Shown: positions 59,127 to 64,000 of the stretch, one piece after another
Layout of the letters: each line of letters starts with the position of its first letter
Position numbering within the stretch: position 1 is the first letter of the stretch
Assembly (NCBI GenBank): GCA_949592205.1
Contig: CATIUR010000003.1
Span: forward strand, 86,962,501-87,026,500
Source of the DNA: Helichrysum umbraculigerum
Taxonomy: Eukaryota > Streptophyta > Magnoliopsida > Asterales > Asteraceae
Length of the DNA: 64,000 nucleotides
Direction: 5' to 3'
Notes under the pieces: model-generated
What the model was told of the DNA's origin: nothing
Seen by the model: only the letters and a program-made list of their open reading frames with translations
Databases searched by the model: none
Position numbers and translations under genes: made by a program

Positions 59127-60643
59127 TGTAACGTAAAAAGTCATAATTTTACGTACATATTTCCGCACTATTTGGAATAAACTTTGGTGAAAACATTTCA
59201 AAATAATCATTATTTACCAAAAATCACCAAGGTGGTCCATTTCTAGACGTTGCGATAAAAATCAATAAAAAACGTCCAATTAACAAGCAAAATACAGCAA
59301 ATAAAGCCACTCCGATTCTTCCATTCTTGTTTATCTTATGGAAACAACTCTTAATGTTTATTTTATGACTCCATAGGAAAATACGAGTCCGGAGAATCAA
59401 GAATCATGAAAAACGGGTGAAGAACGAAAAAGATAGAGCACTTGGAATACAACCGATCGTCCTCCAGAACACATCAAAGCTATACACATCCAAATTTGGC
59501 AAACTTAATATCATTAGAAGCGTAACGGAAAGATACGGGCGAACCAAGCAACGAATCAAGCAAGTGGGAGTTGAAGACCAACCACCCCCCCTAGGGGCCG
59601 TATACGGCACCCTAGGAGCCCTATACGGCCTTAGGGGCGGTTTCTGGTGAAAATTGGCCTTCCGAATTTGGACCTAGGTCCAATTGACCCCCTTGTGCAC
59701 ACTACCCCCGATTGAGCTTTGATGCTTGTTTCTTGTGCTTTAACACTTGTACCAAGCCTACACCCCTTCCCCTATATAAATGAGGCTTCACCTCCTCATT
59801 TCAACACATCTCATTCTTTCACACTTCTCTCTCTATAATTTTCTCTCTCTAAAGTTTTGTAGCTAATTTAGTTAGTTTCTCTCTCTAGTTTCTCTCTCTA
59901 GAGAACTAGAGAGATATAAGTAGCGGTTAGAGTCTAGAGGAAGGTCGTAGCTTTCTAGTCGAGTTGTAACAAGATTTTCAAGTTCAGACTGTTCTAATCC
60001 TCAGTATTACTCTACTAATCTGGTGATATTATCTTTCTCTCTCTTACTGTTATAATGTTTGCTTTGCATGCTATTGCGGTACGATTTATGATTATTGCCA
60101 TGATTATTACGTAGATTAATATGTGATTGTTGAAATGTAGATGTTAGGATTAGGGATGATGTTTAATTAATATCTCTTGTATACGATTGGAAGTTGTTAT
60201 GCTGCGTACATGTTTTAAGCTTATCCTGAATATAGACTTAATTAATCACCATTTCCGGTCTCTCACGTGACTATTGACTTAGGATAGGATCTCATCAACC
60301 CTAACTACGAATATATAGTTATCACTTGTACTGTATGAAGCTGTGGGATTGCTGTAAAACGTCAGAATACTTGGTATAGCGTTGGAAATACCACTGGTAG
60401 AGTACAAATACGTGGAAGCCAAGGAAATGCCGCTGGACTATCTCACCGTGGATTACCTGGAAGTTTCCCTTCCAGACACGGGTCTAGGTCTTGTTAAGCT
60501 GTGAAAATGCTATAGTACACCGTTAAACTACCTCTGGTTATAAAGCTGTGTAAAGACTTATACGATCTTTAAAACACCGTAGATATACCTAGAGTTAGAG
60601 TACTGTGGAAAATAAATGCACTATACACTGCACACATACCTAG
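59127..60643 (+). other. Segment H: LTR-like promoter and leader, noncoding
   Basis: Starts TGTAACGTAAAAAGTCAT and contains an apparent promoter: CCTATATAAATG TATA box at about 59773, followed about 40 bp later by a CT-rich start-site-like region (CACTTCTCTCTCT). Upstream lie the palindromes at 59588-59637. Downstream is a noncoding AT-rich stretch up to LTR I. It looks like the 5' LTR of another retrotransposon family on the plus strand, but I could not find its 3' end, primer site or partner. Confidence 0.45.
59588..59637. repeat. GCCGTATACGGC/CCCCTAGGGG palindromes
   Basis: CCCCTAGGGG (59588-59597), GCCGTATACGGC (59597-59608), CCTAGG, then a second CTATACGGCC and CTTAGGGGC. About 135-185 bp upstream of the TATA box of segment H. 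Confidence 0.82.
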
Positions 60644-63222
60644 TGTCACACCCCGCCAAACTGTAATTACAGTTAGTGAGAGTAGTTTGCGGAAGCTTAG
60701 TGACGTGGCGGGGCTGCGAGCAGTAATACAACCAACATGTACATACATACACAGAGCATATGGTTATTGCAGAACGAAATACATTAAGATGCCAATAGTC
60801 AAACAGTTTTACAAAGTGTTAAAACTTAGAAAGTTGTAACAATAGTAGTGTTTAAAACAATATTTTATAAATACATAGTTTCAAAAGTAGATTTCATAAG
60901 TATGACTGCAATGGCTGCAGTTATACAAAGGAAATCCAGCTGTCCCAAAAGTATGTGGCATCCTAATTCGTCAAGGGTTGTCCGTCCTGGTATGCGTGCA
61001 GTTTCTTACTTACGTGGCTAATTCCCTGAAAAACATAGAGAAATCGTCAACAAAATTGTTGAGTGAATTCACAGGTTTGTAAGTAGTGTAGAAAACACAG
61101 GTTAATCATTTAAGAATAACATTTCCAATTAATAGTAGTTGTTTGCTTTGTAGGAAACACATGTTATTAATAAAAATAACATTTCCCAAATAGTAGTTTG
61201 TAGGAAACATAGGTTAATCCAATCAAGGAATAACATTTCCTAAATCGTTGCTAGTAGGAAACACAGGTTAATCCAACTAAAGATCAACATTTTCAAAATA
61301 GTTGTTCATAGGAACTCACTTCCTAAATAGTAGTTTTGTGGGAATAATTAGACGGTGATCCCTCGAAAGGTGAGCTAAACTTGTCGAGTTAAAGCAACGC
61401 GACCTAACCCTATAACCAAACCACGGCCCGTAGTAGTTGTTTGCCAAATAGGACCTGTAAGTATACGCTCCAAAACTGTAGGAGGGTCGTCACGGCGATA
61501 GTACTATCCGTATACTCAGTGGCTAGAGTCACATAGCTAATGGTTATAGTTTGTAGCCATAAGGACTTTTATGCACTACATCGTAAGCCTAGGTCCGTTC
61601 TAGGATTTGTTGTCTAATTCCCAAAATAGTATGAAAACATCTTTTCATAAACATTAGTTCAAGTAATCGTATGAAATAACATTTCATAAACAGTTTAAGT
61701 AAATACATACAGTATTTAAATCAGTTATTGCATGCAGTAGCAAAGCAATTGCTATGTTTTTCACCCCAAGTTTTAAAAGCTTTAAAACAATGAAAAGGGG
61801 CTATGAACTCACAGTAGGTGCGCGGATGTGAAAGCTAGCAAGTAGTAGTGATGTCGCCCAAAATATAGTCAACCTATACACGATAATTGTATTAACATAA
61901 GTGATTGACTAAATTGTCGAATCATATTAATAGTTTGATTGTTTTGAAAAAATTGTTAATTTCTTAAATTTGTACAAGTCGTTGGTGATTTGCGTTGAAA
62001 ATAATAAATATTTTCCAAAGTTATGTTTATTGTCAAATCATTCGAAATGTGTAAGTATATACATATATTCGTATATATATTACTTGTCGTCGTCGAGTAT
62101 ATATATACATAATTGGTTCATTAAATATATATATATATATATATAGTTTGTCGTTTTAGTTCCAAAAACATAAGTTCGTTTGTTACGAAAATTGATCTCA
62201 TTTTGTCCCATTGTAAATATATATACACTTGTTGTAGTTCGTACATATATACATAAGTTCGTGTATATATATAATGGTTGTTGGTGTTTATATAAACGTA
62301 TATATAATATAGTTTATACCACTCGTTTTACTCGTTCTAGATATGCTTCATTTATATATATATCAAATAATTGTTTCCGTTCTAAAATTTGTCGCGTCCC
62401 TTTTATGTCATTATTCGTATAAAATATCCGTATAAAATATTGTCCCGTAATCGTGTACAATTTTTGGTACCAAATTTAGTGTCGTGAAGTTTTATAAAAA
62501 TTATAACATAACAATAATTTTTAGTCGCGTATTCTTTAATATTTCAGTACCATTTAATATTTTCTTTGGCTAAAAATACATCATGAACCGATCGGGTTTC
62601 AGTATCTAGCCGATCATCTATCTAACCTCAGATGATCATCTGAGAATCGGCAGATGATCAACCTCAGATGATCATCTGTCGAATCTCAGATGATCATCTG
62701 CCGATTCTCAGATGATCATCTGCCGATTCTCAGATGATCATCTATCGAATCTCAGATGATCATCTGCCGAATCTCAGATGATCATCTGTCGAATCTCAGA
62801 TGATCATCTGTCTTTGTTTATCCGATCATCTATATTTGTTTAGCCGATCATCTATATTTGTTTAGCCGTACGACTATCTATCTTAAGCCGTTCGGCTCTC
62901 ACTTCCTAGCCGATCGGCTGCGATTTCTCAGCCGGTCGGGTATGTGTATCAGTATTGCGAGTTCAGTCTGTAACCCAGTGTCCGCATCATTTTTAGTTGT
63001 TTGCTATAATTTCGAGTTTAGATCTTTCATAAGTGTTGTTTGTTAACATGTCACAAGTTTTTATCAATTGATTTTACACATTATTACACTTGTGTACATA
63101 CCCAAATTTTGTACAGAGCAATGTTTTTGGTCCAAAGATTATCACCACCAGCTTTCATATTTAAGTTCCAACTTGTTTTTAGGTTCAATCTTTCTTGATT
63201 TTCTAAGCATCTATATGATATA
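60644..63222 (-). repeat. LTR I (partial element)
   Basis: Begins TGTCACACCCCGCCA and carries the family's terminal stem (CCCCGCCA 60651-60658 with TGGCGGGG 60706-60713) around GCGGAAGC. Sense landmarks are GTGAGTTCATAGCCCC (donor-like, 61812) and TATGTTTTTCAG (acceptor-like, 61026). Between them, at about 61085-61335, five imperfect ~60-bp units pair GGAAA with TTTCC. Its far end is not recognisable before LTR J begins, so it is probably interrupted by J. Confidence 0.7.
62629..62810. repeat. CAGATGATCATCTG palindrome array in LTR I
   Basis: Eight copies of the 14-bp palindrome CAGATGATCATCTG (one with a final A) at about 62629, 62664, 62687, 62709, 62731, 62753, 62775 and 62797, plus a half copy at 62651. 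Most are on a 22-bp period with TCGAATCT or CCGATTCT between them. Further GATCATCT half sites follow to about 62855. Confidence 0.95.
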
Positions 63223-64000
63223 TGTAACACCCCCAAATTTAACAGTTTGCGGAAGCGGTGTTTTGGGTGTTACTAATCAATAATCACAAGCACAAAGGAT
63301 ACAGTGAACGACTCTAAATGAGACGTTCGAAAAGTTATTACATTAATACATAAGTAGTTTCAAAATACAAGCTCGAGTTCAAGTAAATTCCTAGAGATTC
63401 TAATACATAACAGTAAGTACAAAAGTAATGTAATAAAATCTCCAAGCTTGTAAATGCATGCGACTCGAGCTAAGAAAGCTTATCCTGCTGGGCATCCCTA
63501 CTGATGCTGTGTACCTGAGAAGCATTACTAAAACGGTCAACCAAAAAGGTTGGTGAATCTCACAGGTTTGTAAGTAAGTAAACAGTTTGAACATACAAGT
63601 AATATTCGTAAAATCATAATTCAGCCAGTAAGTAACGATCGCAGGTCATGCAAATCCTTTGTGAGTAGGTGGTTGCAGGTCATGCAAACCGTATATAAGT
63701 ACGTGGTTGCAGGTCATGCAAACCGTATATAAGTAAGTGGTCGCAGGTCATGCAAACCGTATATAAGTAAGTGGTCGCCGGAAAACTTACAAAGTTGTCT
63801 AAACGAAAATCCGAAAAGATGAAGTTGTAGCCCTCGTTCTCGTGATCACTTTTCTCCAAAACGAACCTAGCTTCCGAGGTGTTTTAATGGTAGTTTTAAG
63901 GTGTTTTTGGGTGATGTTTTAGAGAGAGATAGAGAGAGAACCGATTGAGAGGGAGAGAGAGTGAAAATGATTGAGTATGGTGTGTTTTGTGTGTGTAAGT
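63223..64000 (-). repeat. LTR J, cut by window edge
   Basis: Begins TGTAACACCCCC with the terminal stem GTAACACCC/GGGTGTTAC (63224-63232, 63265-63273) around GCGGAAGC. Has acceptor-like TTCTCAG near 63515 and, further in, donor-like TTTGTAAGTTTTCC near 63785, the same order as A and C but more compact. A 34-bp tandem repeat lies between. Confidence 0.75.
63641..63776. repeat. 34-bp tandem repeat with imperfect palindrome, LTR J
   Basis: Four units starting at 63641, 63675, 63709 and 63743, each beginning GCAGGTCATGCAAACC, with GGTTGCA...TGCAAACC as imperfect arms. Directly downstream, in sense, of the donor-like site. Confidence 0.88.

Noticed and set aside
59127..60643. Calling segment H a complete solo LTR
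   Set aside because: A promoter-like TATA and start region are visible, but no 3' end, target duplication or partner was found.
62629..62810. Regular repeat array resembling a CRISPR
   Set aside because: Repeats are 14-bp palindromes with 8-bp near-constant spacers in a plant LTR; spacers are not diverse and no cas genes exist.

Overview
This is plant nuclear DNA, a eudicot by the look of its gene and repeats (possibly Asteraceae, though the sequence alone does not settle it). It is AT-rich, has one spliced gene of primary metabolism at the left edge, and is otherwise almost wholly transposable elements inserted into one another. I found no prokaryotic, organellar, rRNA or tRNA gene.

Layout. 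(1) 1-5149, minus strand: the first 13 coding exons of delta-1-pyrroline-5-carboxylate synthetase (P5CS, proline synthesis); the 3' exons lie beyond the left edge. (2) 5886-16984: element A, a Gag-only LTR retrotransposon with 2,920-bp LTRs and target-site duplication (TSD) AACTC; its 5' LTR was split by solo LTR E. (3) 16990-20377: AT-rich DNA with MITE-like repeats. (4) 20378-34349: solo LTR D, same family as E, split by element B (20882-30293, a full-length chromovirus with an open 1,537-codon polyprotein) and by an ORF1-only LINE (31664-33836). (5) 34719-44909: element C, a full-length but broken chromovirus with an extra coiled-coil reading frame upstream of gag. (6) 44915-51709: MITEs and LINE tails. 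(7) 51710-55018: solo LTR F inside a LINE. (8) 55395-64000: partial LTR elements G, H, I and J, the last cut by the window edge.

A through G, I and J look like diverged relatives sharing one LTR plan: ends of the type TGTAACACC...GGTGTTACA, a terminal stem around a CGGAAG core, a GTAAG-type donor-like site early in the LTR, a GTGAGT donor-like site and a pyrimidine-rich AG near the U5 end, and an initiator-Met-tRNA primer site where one is visible (A, B, C).

The most unusual signal is that each LTR carries a cluster of short palindromes that differs by family: TGCGACACA/TGTGTCGCA (A, C), TGCGACGTCGCA (F), AAGCCGCCGGCTT (E), GATCCGCCGGATC (D), GTACGCGATCC/GGATCGCGTAC (B), CCAACCGGCGGTTGG (G), GCCGTATACGGC (H), CAGATGATCATCTG (I), and a 34-bp repeat with an imperfect palindrome (J). 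In A, C and F the cluster lies inside a predicted 446-465-nt intron of the LTR leader. Element A also has an array of about 20 different mini-hairpins between its primer site and gag. These look like cis-acting DNA or RNA signals specific to each family; their function is unknown.
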